Shown: positions 34,552 through 43,955 of the stretch, one piece after another | Position numbering within the stretch: position 1 is the stretch's first letter | Layout of the letters: each line of letters begins with the position of its first letter | Assembly: GCF_036880985.1 (NCBI RefSeq) | Contig: NZ_JBAJNO010000009.1 | Location: forward strand, 2,170,001 to 2,234,000 | Length of the DNA: 64,000 bases | Direction of reading: 5' to 3' | Origin: Limibacter armeniacum | Lineage (GTDB): Bacteria > Bacteroidota > Bacteroidia > Cytophagales > Flammeovirgaceae | The notes under the pieces: model-generated | Told to the model about the DNA's origin: nothing | The model's database searches: none | Seen by the model: the letters and a program-made list of their open reading frames with translations, nothing else | Made by a program: the position numbers and the translations under genes

Positions 34552-36021
34552 TTATAATGCCTCTCCAAGCAAGGTTGCCGAAGTACAATCATGTACTTTC
34601 ACTTCCGCATACTCTCCTGGCTTATAGTGCTTTTTAGGGAATACCACCACTTTGTTGGCTGTATTTCTACCTTGCAAGTGCTCATCTGAACGTTTTGAAT
34701 ATCCCTCAATCAATACTTTAAACGTCTTACCAATATCTCTTTGGTTACGTTCAAGAGAATATTCATTCTGTTTGTTAATAATTTCGCTCAGGCGGCGCTT
34801 TTTCACATCCAAAGCAATGTCATCCTCGAACTTCTTGGCAGCCAAGGTTCCTGGACGTTCTGAGTAGTAGAACATATAACTGAAATCATACTTTACATAA
34901 TCCATCAGTGTCAATGTATCTTGGTGCTCCTCTTCTGTTTCAGTACAGAAACCTGCAATCATATCAGAAGAAATGCCACAGTCCTCCCCTAATATTCTTC
35001 GAATTGCATCAACACGACCAATGTACCACTCACGGTCGTAAGTACGGTTCATTATATCTAAAACACGACTATTTCCTGACTGAGCAGGCAAGTGAATATA
35101 CTTACAGATATTCTCATATTTAGCCATTACATGCAACACCTCGTCAGTCATATCCTTAGGATGAGATGTAGAGAAACGAACACGTAAATCAGGAGAAACT
35201 TGAGCTACCATTTCAAGCAAGTTCGCAAAGTTTACAATCTCGACTTCATCGCCTTTCTTCTCTATTTTCTCTAGCCTAGCCTTATTATTTTGCTCTTCTG
35301 CCCATTTGTAAGAGTCTACATTCTGCCCAAGCAATGTCACTTCCTTGTAACCTTTATCAAACAACTCCTTTGCTTCTGCTACAATCGAATGTGGATCACG
35401 GCTACGCTCACGACCTCTTGTAAATGGTACCACACAGAATGAACACATGTTATCACAACCTCTCATAATTGAGATAAATGCTGTAATACCGTTAGAATTT
35501 AACCTAACTGGGCTAATATCTGCATATGTTTCTTCTCTTGACAAGAATACGTTTACGCCTTTCTCTCCACCATCTACTTCCTGTACCAACTTTGGAAGGT
35601 CACGGTAAGCATCTGGCCCGGCTACAATATCTACAATCTTTTCTTCTTCAAGCAGCTGTTCTTTCAAGCGTTCTGCCATACAACCCAAAACGCCGATTAC
35701 CATACCTGGGCGCTTATCTTTTACCGCATTGAAATACTTCAGTCTCTTTCGTACTGTTTGCTCCGCCTTATCACGGATAGAACAGGTATTCAAGAATACC
35801 AAATCAGCATCTTCCACATTGGAAGTAGTACCGAAGTTTGCCTCCTTCATAACGGAAGCGACAATTTCAGAGTCAGAAAAATTCATCTGACATCCATAGC
35901 TTTCGATGTACAACTTGCGCTGCCCTTGCTCGGCAGTGTTTTCAGATACTCTTACGCCACAAGCATCTACATCCTTTTTCTCATCCTTTACAAGGCTGAT
36001 ATCCTTGATTAATTCACTCAT
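34552..36021 (-). CDS. miaB: tRNA-2-methylthio-N6-dimethylallyladenosine synthase
   Basis: 489 residues from the ATG at 36021; an in-frame TTG at 36063 is a less likely start. Radical SAM methylthiotransferase acting on i6A37 of tRNAs that read UNN codons. The UPF0004 domain has [28 protein letters not shown] and GVLGCMAER, supplying the three auxiliary-cluster cysteines. The radical SAM motif is CDNMCSFC within [21 protein letters not shown] domain is at the C terminus. A Lys/Glu-rich insert at about 245-275 is extra relative to E. coli. A well-matched promoter lies upstream. Confidence 0.96.
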   Translation of the reverse strand: MSELIKDISLVKDEKKDVDACGVRVSENTAEQGQRKLYIESYGCQMNFSDSEIVASVMKEANFGTTSNVEDADLVFLNTCSIRDKAEQTVRKRLKYFNAVKDKRPGMVIGVLGCMAERLKEQLLEEEKIVDIVAGPDAYRDLPKLVQEVDGGEKGVNVFLSREETYADISPVRLNSNGITAFISIMRGCDNMCSFCVVPFTRGRERSRDPHSIVAEAKELFDKGYKEVTLLGQNVDSYKWAEEQNNKARLEKIEKKGDEVEIVNFANLLEMVAQVSPDLRVRFSTSHPKDMTDEVLHVMAKYENICKYIHLPAQSGNSRVLDIMNRTYDREWYIGRVDAIRRILGEDCGISSDMIAGFCTETEEEHQDTLTLMDYVKYDFSYMFYYSERPGTLAAKKFEDDIALDVKKRRLSEIINKQNEYSLERNQRDIGKTFKVLIEGYSKRSDEHLQGRNTANKVVVFPKKHYKPGEYAEVKVHDCTSATLLGEAL

Positions 36022-36164
36022 CTTATCAGAGTTTTTGACAGAAGTTAAGATTTTCAGTCTCAACCCAGTTCCACAAACATATGTTTAACAACAGCCAACT
36101 GTATTACAATTACTTAAGTCTAGCAACCATAATATCAGCTAACCAGCTCTTATGAAATATCCTG

Positions 36165-36195
36165 CAAATTTAGAAAAAGCTTACGGGTAGGACAA
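36165..36195 (-). promoter_or_regulatory. Promoter of miaB
   Basis: On the minus strand TTG (36193-36195), 20 bases, then TAAATTTG (36165-36172), a full -33/-7 match about 140 bases before the ATG. Confidence 0.65.
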
Positions 36196-36198
36196 TAA

Positions 36199-36227
36199 CG
36201 TTATCCCTTCAATTAAAAGAGATAACG
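36199..36227 (-). terminator. Weak terminator after the WaaE-like gene
   Basis: CGTTATC-CTT / AAG-GATAACG stem with one mismatched pair; only a short T-run. It adjoins the miaB promoter. Confidence 0.5.
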
Positions 36228-36268
36228 CTATTAGAATCTAATTTAGAAAGAATAAAAATAGCAGAAGG

Positions 36269-37024
36269 TTATTTTCCTTCCTGCTGAAGAAGCCACAGTC
36301 TGATGTAACGACTAGCTACTGCATAAGACTGGAGGTAAGAAATAATGAAACCAACTACACCATCTCTATAGCCTTTCTGTATAAAAAAGTGCTTAAAAAA
36401 ACGAAAAGTTGGCTTAAGCATCAAATGGGAAAAATTCACCTTATGGACTTTATTCTGATAGTCCACAGCTTGCCACTTGGCATACTGATTCAGTTTACTA
36501 ATGTAATGATCAAGGCTCACATAAGTATAATGAAGCATTTTATGCTTTAACTCTCCTATCTTACGATCTTTTACCTCAATCTCCTCATGCACTCGTTTGT
36601 CTTCATAACGACAAGTACTTTTTCGAAATAACCTTACCACTTTATCATTCTGCCAACCACTATAGTTTACTTCTTGTCCCATAAAGTGATTCTGTCTATA
36701 AATCCAAAATCCATCTTCTTTTGGGTCTGAAGCTAAAATCCCTTGTATCTCTGCTTTCAACTCTGGTGTAATACGTTCATCAGCATCTACCAACAATATC
36801 CACTCATTTGATGCCTGAGGAATTGCCCAGTTTTTTTGAGATGAAGGATAATCAAACTCTCTCATCAAGATGCAATTTGTATGTTTGCTTGCTAATTCTA
36901 CTGTACGATCAGTACTATAAGAATCCACTACAATCACTTCATCTGCAAACGATACTGATTCCAGTACTGCCTCTATGTTGTGCTCCTCATTTCCTGTAGG
37001 AATGATTGCTGTTAACTTTTGCAT
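36269..37024 (-). CDS. Family 2 glycosyltransferase, WaaE/KdtX-like
   Basis: 251 residues, a single GT-A domain without a membrane segment. Motifs are AIIPTGNEEHNIEAVLESV, VIVVDSYSTDRTVELA, QKNWAIPQASNEWILLVDADERITPEL with the DAD metal site, and VHEEIEV. The pattern and length match the WaaE-type lipopolysaccharide core glucosyltransferase group. It lies 60 bases downstream of another GT2 gene on the same strand and so probably takes part in surface glycan or LPS core assembly. Donor and acceptor are not determinable here. Confidence 0.85.
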   Translation of the reverse strand: MQKLTAIIPTGNEEHNIEAVLESVSFADEVIVVDSYSTDRTVELASKHTNCILMREFDYPSSQKNWAIPQASNEWILLVDADERITPELKAEIQGILASDPKEDGFWIYRQNHFMGQEVNYSGWQNDKVVRLFRKSTCRYEDKRVHEEIEVKDRKIGELKHKMLHYTYVSLDHYISKLNQYAKWQAVDYQNKVHKVNFSHLMLKPTFRFFKHFFIQKGYRDGVVGFIISYLQSYAVASRYIRLWLLQQEGK

Positions 37025-37084
37025 ATCAAGGTATTTCAGATAGTTATATTTTTCTTAGCCAGTAACAAATACATTGTTGTACTC

Positions 37085-38035
37085 CTATTTTTTTATCAGT
37101 TTATAGTTTTTGTAACCACCAATCAGCCTTCCTCCCAAGAATTTCTCTTCAAGAAAAGAAAGTATTCTATACTTTAGTTTTTCATGCTTTTTTAAGTCAC
37201 GGTTAATTGCTGTAGGGCCTGAAAAACGTAATTTATCTTTCCAATCAAGCTGTTTAATTTTGTCTTGCATTAAAGCAGGGTGACTTCCTTTGAATACTTT
37301 CGCACGATCCAAACGGCCATAATCATAGGCATGTCTGAATTCCTCATAGTCATCCGCATTAAACCCTTTCCCTTTATAATTTGTATTAATGTGTCTTGTC
37401 TTTTGGGTCATAAGTTCTGGAGGTCGTACCCATCCATAATGATAGATATCAGCGTCAATCTCGACTACCTTTAACTTCTCAGCTCCTTCTTTAGAATGGT
37501 AACTTACACCGTCAAAATTCGGAATTTTCCTAAACGATTGTGCATCTCTAAATGAATGAACATCTGGTAGGTTACGAACAATTCTGATTTCATTTGGGTA
37601 CCAGCAATGATTTCTAAAGTAGTGTTCATAATCACCATAAAAATGCATATAACGGAAAAGTAAGCCTTCAACATCAGGATCATCAACATATTTGCTACAA
37701 GCATCAAGAATTTTTTGATGATCTTTCTCGTGTACAGCTTCGTCACCTTGAATATAAAAAAGCCAATCACCTGTACATGCTTTCATAGCAATATCCGTCT
37801 GCTGAGCGTAAACTGTTCCATTAGGGTATTTATCAAGATCCCAAACAGTATTAATGACTCTGATCTTATCAGAGCCAATACTTTCGAGCATTCCCAAAGT
37901 ATTATCATCAGGGTCATTATCCCCAACAGCTATCACAAACTCATCCACGATATCCAATATCGATAATATAGATTCTTTTACAGGATAGTATAGTTTTGTT
38001 GTATTTTTTAAAAATGTAAATCCACTGATTTTCAT
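37085..38035 (-). CDS. Family 2-like glycosyltransferase
   Basis: 316 residues from the ATG at 38035 (MKISGFTFLKNT); an in-frame TTG at 38080 would add 15 residues without family support. The N-terminal GT-A part has FTFLKNTTKLYYPV, IVDEFVIAVGDNDPDDNT and WLFYIQGDEAVHEKD, the position of the usual DxD. The middle contains WYPNEIRIVRN and YHYGWVRPPELM, shared by Bacteroidota glycosyltransferases of this group. No membrane segment. It heads a two-gene unit with the WaaE-like gene. Confidence 0.8.
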   Translation of the reverse strand: MKISGFTFLKNTTKLYYPVKESILSILDIVDEFVIAVGDNDPDDNTLGMLESIGSDKIRVINTVWDLDKYPNGTVYAQQTDIAMKACTGDWLFYIQGDEAVHEKDHQKILDACSKYVDDPDVEGLLFRYMHFYGDYEHYFRNHCWYPNEIRIVRNLPDVHSFRDAQSFRKIPNFDGVSYHSKEGAEKLKVVEIDADIYHYGWVRPPELMTQKTRHINTNYKGKGFNADDYEEFRHAYDYGRLDRAKVFKGSHPALMQDKIKQLDWKDKLRFSGPTAINRDLKKHEKLKYRILSFLEEKFLGGRLIGGYKNYKLIKK

Positions 38036-38436
38036 CACCAAAGATGTCTTAGAGTATGTCTTTAATATTTCTTTCCTCAAGCTATCCTACATTCACAAAA
38101 GAACATGTCTAACTTAGATTCTTATTATATCATAATAATAGGATACTTATTTGTATCTCCTTGTATCGGAAAATTCACAGCAATCATTACCTAAAACTGT
38201 GAATCAATCAATTATATCTTGCTTTATTACAAAACAGAAATCCACGCAAAGCTAACCATTTTTTTAGTTTTCTATCCTTAGATTCTGACAGTTACATGAA
38301 ATATAACATCGGTTTTCTATTATTTAATCTTGAATATGTCGTAATTTGCGCCCTCCAAATCAATAAACGTCTCAATTAGGTATACTGAGTGGGATAACAC
38401 CTTTCTGAGGTGGGCTATGAAAGATAAAGAAGGACA
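38036..38436. other. Intergenic region between divergent GT2 and MsbA-like genes
   Basis: About 400 bases with no gene. A small hairpin (CACCT / AGGTG, 5-base loop) at 38400-38414 lies just before the MsbA-like start and might affect its translation; no consensus promoter was recognised. Confidence 0.35.
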
Positions 38437-40284
38437 ATGAAGACATATCTTAGACTAATAGACTTTGCAAAGCCACTCGGAGGCTTTATAGCACCATATT
38501 TAATTCTAACAACCTTGGCAAGTATTTTCAGTCTAGCGAACTTCGCTATGCTAATGCCTTTGTTAGATATACTTTTCGGAAATATTGACAGCTCTACAAT
38601 TCCTGCACACCCTCTAACACTAGATGATTTTGAGTTATCAACATCCTTCATCAAAAATTATGGATATCAGGAATTCGGAAGGATTATAGAGCAACAAGGA
38701 CCTCTTACAGCACTTTTAGCTCTATGTTCTATTACTATTTCCGCTTCCATTTTCGCTAATATTTTCCGTTACATGGCGCGCCGTATGGCTGAACGCCTAA
38801 AGGGCAAAACCATCGCCAATATCCGTCAAGCGATGTATGATAAAGTACTGTCTCTGGATATAGGCTTTTTCAACAACCAAAGACGTGGAGATATTGTATC
38901 AAGGTCTACTAACGACATTTTTGCTGTAGAAGCTTCTATCACACAGTCTTTAACAACATTTGTCCGTGAGCCTATCAACCTAATTGTGTTCTTTTGGGCA
39001 CTATTTAGTATGTCTCCTCAGCTAACACTTTTCACGCTGGCACTTATTCCTGTATCAGGTGGAGGTATTTCGTTTATTGCCAAAAAACTTAAAAAGCATT
39101 CTAAAGATGTCCAAAGTATTTCTTCCTCTTTGGTTAGTATTTTAGATGAAACAATTGGTGGCATGAGGGTTATAAAAGCCTTTAATGCAGAAGGGTTTGT
39201 AAACGGCAAATACCAAGAAGAAAACGACAAGTATATGAACTCATTCACAAAAGAGGCTAACCGTAGGGAACTAGCTTCTCCATTTTCAGAAGTGATGGGG
39301 GTTACTTTTGTTGCCGTTCTTCTTTATTATGGAGGAAAACTTGTGCTAGATGAAAGTAGCTCAGCTCCTCTTGAGGCTAGTCAGTTCATTGGTTATATTG
39401 TACTCTTTACTCAGGTATTGAACCCTGCAAAGGCTATTTCCAATACTATCGGGGTAATTCAAAGAGGCTTAGCAGCTGGTGAAAGACTATTGGAATTCAT
39501 GGAAGTTGAACCTGCTATCAAGGATTCTGAACCATTGAAAGAACTAACAGAATTCAAAGGTTCAATTGAATTCAAAAATGTACACTTCGCATATGGAGAT
39601 AATAAAGTCCTAAAAGGTATCAACCTATCTATTGAAAAAGGTAAAACGGTTGCCCTTGTAGGGCCTTCTGGAGGAGGTAAATCAACTATCGCCGATCTGA
39701 TTCCGAGATTCTATGATGTTACGGAAGGTGAAATTCTAATTGACGGTGTCAATATAAAAGAATACTCACTTGACTCACTAAGACGTGTCATGGGAGTGGT
39801 GACACAGGAATCGATTCTTTTCCACGACAGCATCTTCAATAATATAGCATTTGGAGCTAATAATGCTTCAAAAGATAATGTGATGCAAGCTGCCAAAATT
39901 GCCAATGCTCATGAGTTCATCGAAAAATCAGAAGATGGGTACAATACTGTAATTGGCGAAAGAGGCACTAAACTTTCAGGAGGACAACGTCAGCGCCTTA
40001 GTATTGCTAGAGCCGTATTTAAGAACCCTCCAATTCTTATTTTAGATGAAGCAACGTCAGCTTTGGATACTGAATCTGAAAAACTGGTACAAGATGCCAT
40101 TACACATCTGATGAAAAATCGCACCTCATTGGTAATTGCACATAGACTAAGTACTATTCAAGATGCTGATGAGATCATAGTTATTAAAGATGGTGGAGTT
40201 GTAGAACGTGGTACTCACAATGCACTGATGCAACACGACGATGGAGTCTACAAAAAACTACAAGACTTACAATCCATCAGCTAA
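38437..40284 (+). CDS. ABC exporter, MsbA-like (fused membrane and ATPase domains)
   Basis: 615 residues, the normal half-transporter layout. Six membrane helices lie at about 15-340. The nucleotide-binding domain has Walker A GPSGGGKST, the Q-loop VTQESILFHDSI, the signature LSGGQRQRLSIARAVF, Walker B ILILDEATSALD and H-loop IAHRLSTI. MsbA-type proteins flip lipid A-core or other lipids across the inner membrane as homodimers. The neighbouring GT2 genes fit envelope glycolipid assembly, but they are divergently transcribed. The ATG at 38437 is chosen as the first Met of the conserved N terminus. Ends in a strong terminator. Confidence 0.9.
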   Translation: MKTYLRLIDFAKPLGGFIAPYLILTTLASIFSLANFAMLMPLLDILFGNIDSSTIPAHPLTLDDFELSTSFIKNYGYQEFGRIIEQQGPLTALLALCSITISASIFANIFRYMARRMAERLKGKTIANIRQAMYDKVLSLDIGFFNNQRRGDIVSRSTNDIFAVEASITQSLTTFVREPINLIVFFWALFSMSPQLTLFTLALIPVSGGGISFIAKKLKKHSKDVQSISSSLVSILDETIGGMRVIKAFNAEGFVNGKYQEENDKYMNSFTKEANRRELASPFSEVMGVTFVAVLLYYGGKLVLDESSSAPLEASQFIGYIVLFTQVLNPAKAISNTIGVIQRGLAAGERLLEFMEVEPAIKDSEPLKELTEFKGSIEFKNVHFAYGDNKVLKGINLSIEKGKTVALVGPSGGGKSTIADLIPRFYDVTEGEILIDGVNIKEYSLDSLRRVMGVVTQESILFHDSIFNNIAFGANNASKDNVMQAAKIANAHEFIEKSEDGYNTVIGERGTKLSGGQRQRLSIARAVFKNPPILILDEATSALDTESEKLVQDAITHLMKNRTSLVIAHRLSTIQDADEIIVIKDGGVVERGTHNALMQHDDGVYKKLQDLQSIS

Positions 40285-40291
40285 TCAGTAT

Positions 40292-40319
40292 CGGCCGGTT
40301 TCAAACAAGACTCCGGCCG
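40292..40319 (+). terminator. Terminator after the MsbA-like gene
   Basis: GC-rich CGGCCGG / CCGGCCG stem with a 14-base loop followed by TTTCTTT, eight bases past the stop. Confidence 0.9.
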
Positions 40320-40397
40320 GTTTCTTTATAAAATAGCACAAGTCTCTTATTTTGTTAGAATAAAGTTCTAAACAAATTGACTTCATCTACTACAAAA

Positions 40398-41066
40398 ATG
40401 AAGACAGCAATCATAATCGGCACCACCGGCTTGGTAGGTTCGTCACTGCTCAAGCAACTTCTAGACTCTGACCAATACAGTACAGTAATTTCAGTGGGAA
40501 GAAGAATGTCAGGGCAAAAACATGAAAAACTACAAGAGCTAGTTACCAACCTAGATAACATCTCTGACTTAGAACTAAGTGTTACTCCTGATATTGCATT
40601 CTGTTGTTTAGGTACAACCATGAAAAAAGCAGGATCCAAAGAAGCCTTCTACAAAGTAGACTACAAGTATGTTGAAGCTTTCGCTAACTGGGCCAAACAA
40701 CATGATGTAAAAGTCTTTTCTGTAATCTCAGCAATGGGAGCAGACCCTGAGTCATTCTTCTATTATAATCAGGTAAAAGGAAAAATTGAAGAGAACCTTT
40801 CTGATATCGGATTCGATGCTTTACATATTTTTAGACCGTCATTATTACTAGGTGACCGTGAAGAGCTACGAATCGGAGAAGATATTGGTAAACTTCTCAA
40901 TAGTATACTCAGTCCTGTTATTCCTAAAAGGTATAAAGGAATAAAAGCCTTTAACGTTGCCAAAGTAATGCTTCTTAAATCAATTGAAGCCACATTAGGA
41001 ACTCACATTTTCCCATCTGATGAGATTCAAAACATAGCCAGTCAATTGACTGAAAATGCCAAATAA
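40398..41066 (+). CDS. NAD(P)H-binding Rossmann oxidoreductase, HTATIP2/TIP30-like
   Basis: 222 residues from the ATG at 40398; a TTG seven codons upstream opens the frame but gives no family match. Atypical short-chain dehydrogenase fold: IIIGTTGLVGSSLL is the GxxGxxG nucleotide loop, DIAFCCLGTTMKKAGSKEAFYKVDY is a family signature, and YYNQVKGKIE is the YxxxK catalytic pair. FRPSLLLGDREELR is also typical. The substrate is unknown for bacterial members. Cytoplasmic. The stop codon lies inside the terminator stem. Confidence 0.85.
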   Translation: MKTAIIIGTTGLVGSSLLKQLLDSDQYSTVISVGRRMSGQKHEKLQELVTNLDNISDLELSVTPDIAFCCLGTTMKKAGSKEAFYKVDYKYVEAFANWAKQHDVKVFSVISAMGADPESFFYYNQVKGKIEENLSDIGFDALHIFRPSLLLGDREELRIGEDIGKLLNSILSPVIPKRYKGIKAFNVAKVMLLKSIEATLGTHIFPSDEIQNIASQLTENAK

Positions 41067-41088
41067 CTCTAAATAGGAGTTATTTGGC
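41058..41088 (+). terminator. Stem-loop overlapping the end of the oxidoreductase gene
   Basis: Perfect 12-bp stem GCCAAATAACTC / GAGTTATTTGGC, 7-base loop; the TAA stop is within the left arm. The T-run after it is poor. Confidence 0.65.
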
Positions 41089-41226
41089 TACATTCTACTT
41101 TAACATCTCTTCAATTTATCTCATCTACTTTCCGATACTTTATAAGGCTTTGTTAAAAGACCAACAGCTATCTCAAAAGAAAGGAAATGTTTGTCTTCCA
41201 TCTCTGACATAAAAGCTGATACTCTA

Positions 41227-41667
41227 TCAGTCTTTTCGCAGCTTATTGAAAAACTTTAAGATTAATTCGCTACACTCCTCTTCTAATACACCTGTTAAAA
41301 TTTCCGTTTTAGGGTGAAGTACAGAAGGGCTTAACCTACTATATCCTCTTTTATCATCTTTGGCTCCATAAACCAAACGACCCAACTGTGACCAGAACGT
41401 CGCTCCAGAACACATAACGCAAGGCTCTAACGTAACATATAATGTACAATCTGATAGATACCGGGAGCCTAAATGCTCAGAAGCACTGGTGATTGCCACC
41501 ATCTCTGCATGAGCAGTTGCATCATTTAGACGAATCGTCTGATTATACCCTTTCCCTATTATTTTTCCTTTACATACGACTACCGCCCCTACAGGAATCT
41601 CTCCTTCTTCGGCAGCTTTGTGCGCTTCTCTAAGAGCTACACCCATATAATACTCATCATCCAACAT
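41227..41667 (-). CDS. tadA: tRNA-specific adenosine(34) deaminase
   Basis: 146-residue zinc enzyme making inosine at the wobble base of tRNA-Arg(ACG). The deaminase motifs are HAEMVAI (His53, catalytic Glu55) and PCVMCSGA (Cys83, Cys86). GEIPVGAVVV and the N-terminal MGVALREAHKAAE match TadA rather than cytidine or guanine deaminases. The ATG at 41667 gives the family-length N terminus. Alone on its strand; the next gene downstream is convergent. Confidence 0.93.
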   Translation of the reverse strand: MLDDEYYMGVALREAHKAAEEGEIPVGAVVVCKGKIIGKGYNQTIRLNDATAHAEMVAITSASEHLGSRYLSDCTLYVTLEPCVMCSGATFWSQLGRLVYGAKDDKRGYSRLSPSVLHPKTEILTGVLEEECSELILKFFNKLRKD

Positions 41668-42295
41668 ATTTCAATAATTCAATTTTTCCTCTTAATCAAA
41701 TACCCTATCAGCAGTTATGTACTACAAGCATACAAATATTGACTTTCCTAATTACACCCACAAACTCTACCACCAAGCATACTACATCATATTCTCCCAT
41801 TTATAGAATAAAAAAATGCTGTTAAAGAAATTATTAATTATATGATAAGTACACACAAACACATGAAGAATAATTCATAATTAAATATTACAGTATAACC
41901 TCACCACCATAATTGCACTTTTCTAATACTAATCATTTGTTAGTCAACACCGATCATACTCTTTGAAAAATTCCAGTTTGGAGTGAAATAGTTATATATC
42001 AGCCATTTCCGACTACCATTGTACACTATGTTGACAGATGGAAAAACAGCGTTTTAGATAAACTAGCAAGATTCATCGGTCAACTTCCTTAATTATTAGA
42101 CCAAGAAATTTAGAAAATTTTGATTTAGAGCGCCTTTTACAAAGATTTACAAAGGAGAAAAAACGAAAACAATGGATACCCACAGCACTTGTACAAAAGC
42201 CTCTCTCTCAAATGTTAAAATTTGGCTTTTTAGGGTAAAACCAAAGAATTAAAAGACTAAAACAACAATACCATTATTACTGCATCGTTAACTTA
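41668..42295. other. Intergenic region upstream of the ECF sigma gene
   Basis: 628 AT-rich bases without a gene. Two adjacent direct copies of TTTACAAAG at 42136-42144 and 42146-42154, ten bases apart, lie about 150 bases before the sigma gene and could be a regulator site. No TAnnTTTG promoter is seen. Confidence 0.35.
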
Positions 42296-42307
42296 ATGTA
42301 TCTGACC

Positions 42308-42925
42308 ATGAAAAAGTACAAAATCAGTGATTGCGAATTGATTAACCAGTATAAAAACGGGAATGAAGCTGCTTTTGAAACCTTATTAAAAAGACATAAG
42401 AATAAGTTATTCACAAGCATCTATCTGATCGTTAAAGATACTTATGTCGCTGAAGATCTTCTTCAAGACACTTTCATTAAAGCAATCAATACGATTAAGT
42501 CAGGAAGATACAATGAAGAAGGTAAGTTTCTTCCTTGGATTTCCAGAATTGCCCACAATATGGCGATAGACTATTTCAGAAAGCAGAAACGTTACCCAAC
42601 CATTATTATGGAAGATGGAAGCAACGTTTTCAATACACTGGAATTTTCAGAAGACTCTATTGAGGACATCAAGATCAAGCACGAAACTCATGCTACAATT
42701 AGAGAGCTTGTGAAGAAACTACCTGAAGCCCAAAGAGAGGTGCTAGTGATGCGTCACTACATGCAGATGAGCTTTCAGGAAATTGCTGAATCTACTGATG
42801 TAAGCATCAACACTGCTTTGGGAAGAATGAGATATGCGCTAATCAACTTGCGCAAGATGATGAATCAAAGCTCAGAACCCCATGCCATCAACAAAACAAA
42901 AACAACACCTGGATCTACTAATTAA
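42308..42925 (+). CDS. ECF-type RNA polymerase sigma factor
   Basis: 205 residues from the ATG at 42308 (MKKYKISDCEL); an ATG four codons earlier at 42296 is possible. Sigma region 2 is visible as NKLFTSIYLIVKDTYVAEDLLQDTFIKAINTI and ISRIAHNMAIDYFRKQKR. Region 4 is LPEAQREVLVMRHYMQMSFQEIAESTDVSINTALGRMRYALINLRKM. Regions 1 and 3 are absent, as in ECF factors. No classical transmembrane anti-sigma gene follows; instead an 80-residue soluble protein overlaps its 3' end, suggesting translational coupling. Confidence 0.92.
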   Translation: MKKYKISDCELINQYKNGNEAAFETLLKRHKNKLFTSIYLIVKDTYVAEDLLQDTFIKAINTIKSGRYNEEGKFLPWISRIAHNMAIDYFRKQKRYPTIIMEDGSNVFNTLEFSEDSIEDIKIKHETHATIRELVKKLPEAQREVLVMRHYMQMSFQEIAESTDVSINTALGRMRYALINLRKMMNQSSEPHAINKTKTTPGSTN

Positions 42926-43124
42926 ACACCTCTACAAAGAATTAGAGGAAACAGATCTGAACGACTTAGACAGAGAAATGATCTCTGAAGAGACATTGCA
43001 AGATGATTTCTTTAGCCTGCTAGACTTAAAAAACCAACTAGACCAGACAGAGCTTAAACCGAGCAACAATACGATTAAGAACATTCTTAAGTACTCTCGG
43101 TCCTGTAGTTCTGTCACTAAATGA
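42882..43124 (+). CDS. Small acidic protein overlapping the ECF sigma gene
   Basis: 80 residues, starting 44 bases inside the sigma gene in another frame and ending at a strong terminator. The sequence is helical and charged (LIKHLYKELEETDLNDLDREM, LLDLKNQLDQTELKPSNNTIKNILKYS) with no membrane segment. Its position after the ECF factor and the overlap make a role in controlling the sigma factor plausible, but this is inference. I do not recognise a named family. Confidence 0.7.
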   Translation: MPSTKQKQHLDLLIKHLYKELEETDLNDLDREMISEETLQDDFFSLLDLKNQLDQTELKPSNNTIKNILKYSRSCSSVTK

Positions 43125-43155
43125 TGCAGTAAGATTTCATTATCAATAAAAAATT

Positions 43156-43190
43156 AAAGGCAAGAAGCTTTATAGTCTTCTTGCCTTTTT
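43156..43190. terminator. Bidirectional terminator between the sigma unit and ktrA-like gene
   Basis: AAAGGCAAGAAG / CTTCTTGCCTTT perfect 12-bp stem, 9-base loop, T-run on the plus strand; genes on both sides converge. Confidence 0.93.
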
Positions 43191-43195
43191 CTTTT

Positions 43196-43900
43196 CTATA
43201 TTTTATTCACCTTCAAGAAGGTTTCAATATCATCCGTCTTTCCAAATAAAATCAAAGTATCACTACTGTTAAGAACAGTACTTAACTGTGGCCTTGACAG
43301 CAAATGATCTTCTTTTTCGATAATCCCTCTCAAATCAGATGAAGGCATTTCGTAACTTCTTCTAATACAGATTAGCCTAAGTTCATAGCTTTCCTCAAAG
43401 TCAATCTCATCAACAGTTCTGCCATGTACTTTTGGTGGGACTTTAACCTGAACAATTTCATACCCATCAGGCAAACCCATTGAAGATTGACGCTCTGGTG
43501 TTATCATTTGTTCTGCCACCATAACCCCTACCTGCTTTTCAGGAGAAATAATCTCTTTCACTTGAAGCTTCTCCAAGATTTTTTTCTGCTGATCACTAAC
43601 AGCTCTGGCTACAATCCTATTGACTCCTAGTTCTTGTAAAAGTACAGTTGTCAGAAGCAGGCCTTCTACATTTTCTCCAATTGCGACCAAAACTGCATCC
43701 ATCTCAGCAATATTCTGAGATTTTAGAGCCTTGATATCTGTAGAGTCCAAAGCCACAGCATAAGCCACATCATCCTTGACCATCTCGACCTGATCCATAT
43801 CTCGGTCAATCGCCAATACTTCCGCTCCATGCAAGGCAAGATTTCTAGCGACAGCCAAACCGAACTGTCCCAAACCGATCACTGCAAACCTTTTATTCAT
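43196..43900 (-). CDS. KtrA/TrkA-family potassium-uptake regulatory subunit
   Basis: 234 residues. An RCK N domain binds NAD(H) or ATP through VIGLGQFGLAVARNL with the GxGxxG loop and the acidic strand end AIDRD. An RCK C domain (about 145-230) follows, with GYEIVQVKVPPKVHGRTVDEID. Such cytoplasmic rings gate KtrB/TrkH membrane pores. A pore gene is not visible next to it: upstream is udk and downstream is the convergent sigma unit. Probably co-transcribed with udk, 55 bases away. Confidence 0.9.
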   Translation of the reverse strand: MNKRFAVIGLGQFGLAVARNLALHGAEVLAIDRDMDQVEMVKDDVAYAVALDSTDIKALKSQNIAEMDAVLVAIGENVEGLLLTTVLLQELGVNRIVARAVSDQQKKILEKLQVKEIISPEKQVGVMVAEQMITPERQSSMGLPDGYEIVQVKVPPKVHGRTVDEIDFEESYELRLICIRRSYEMPSSDLRGIIEKEDHLLSRPQLSTVLNSSDTLILFGKTDDIETFLKVNKI

Positions 43901-43955
43901 TTCTCAACTGATCTAGTTCATACCGACCGTTTATAGTCGTTTTGATCAAAAAATA

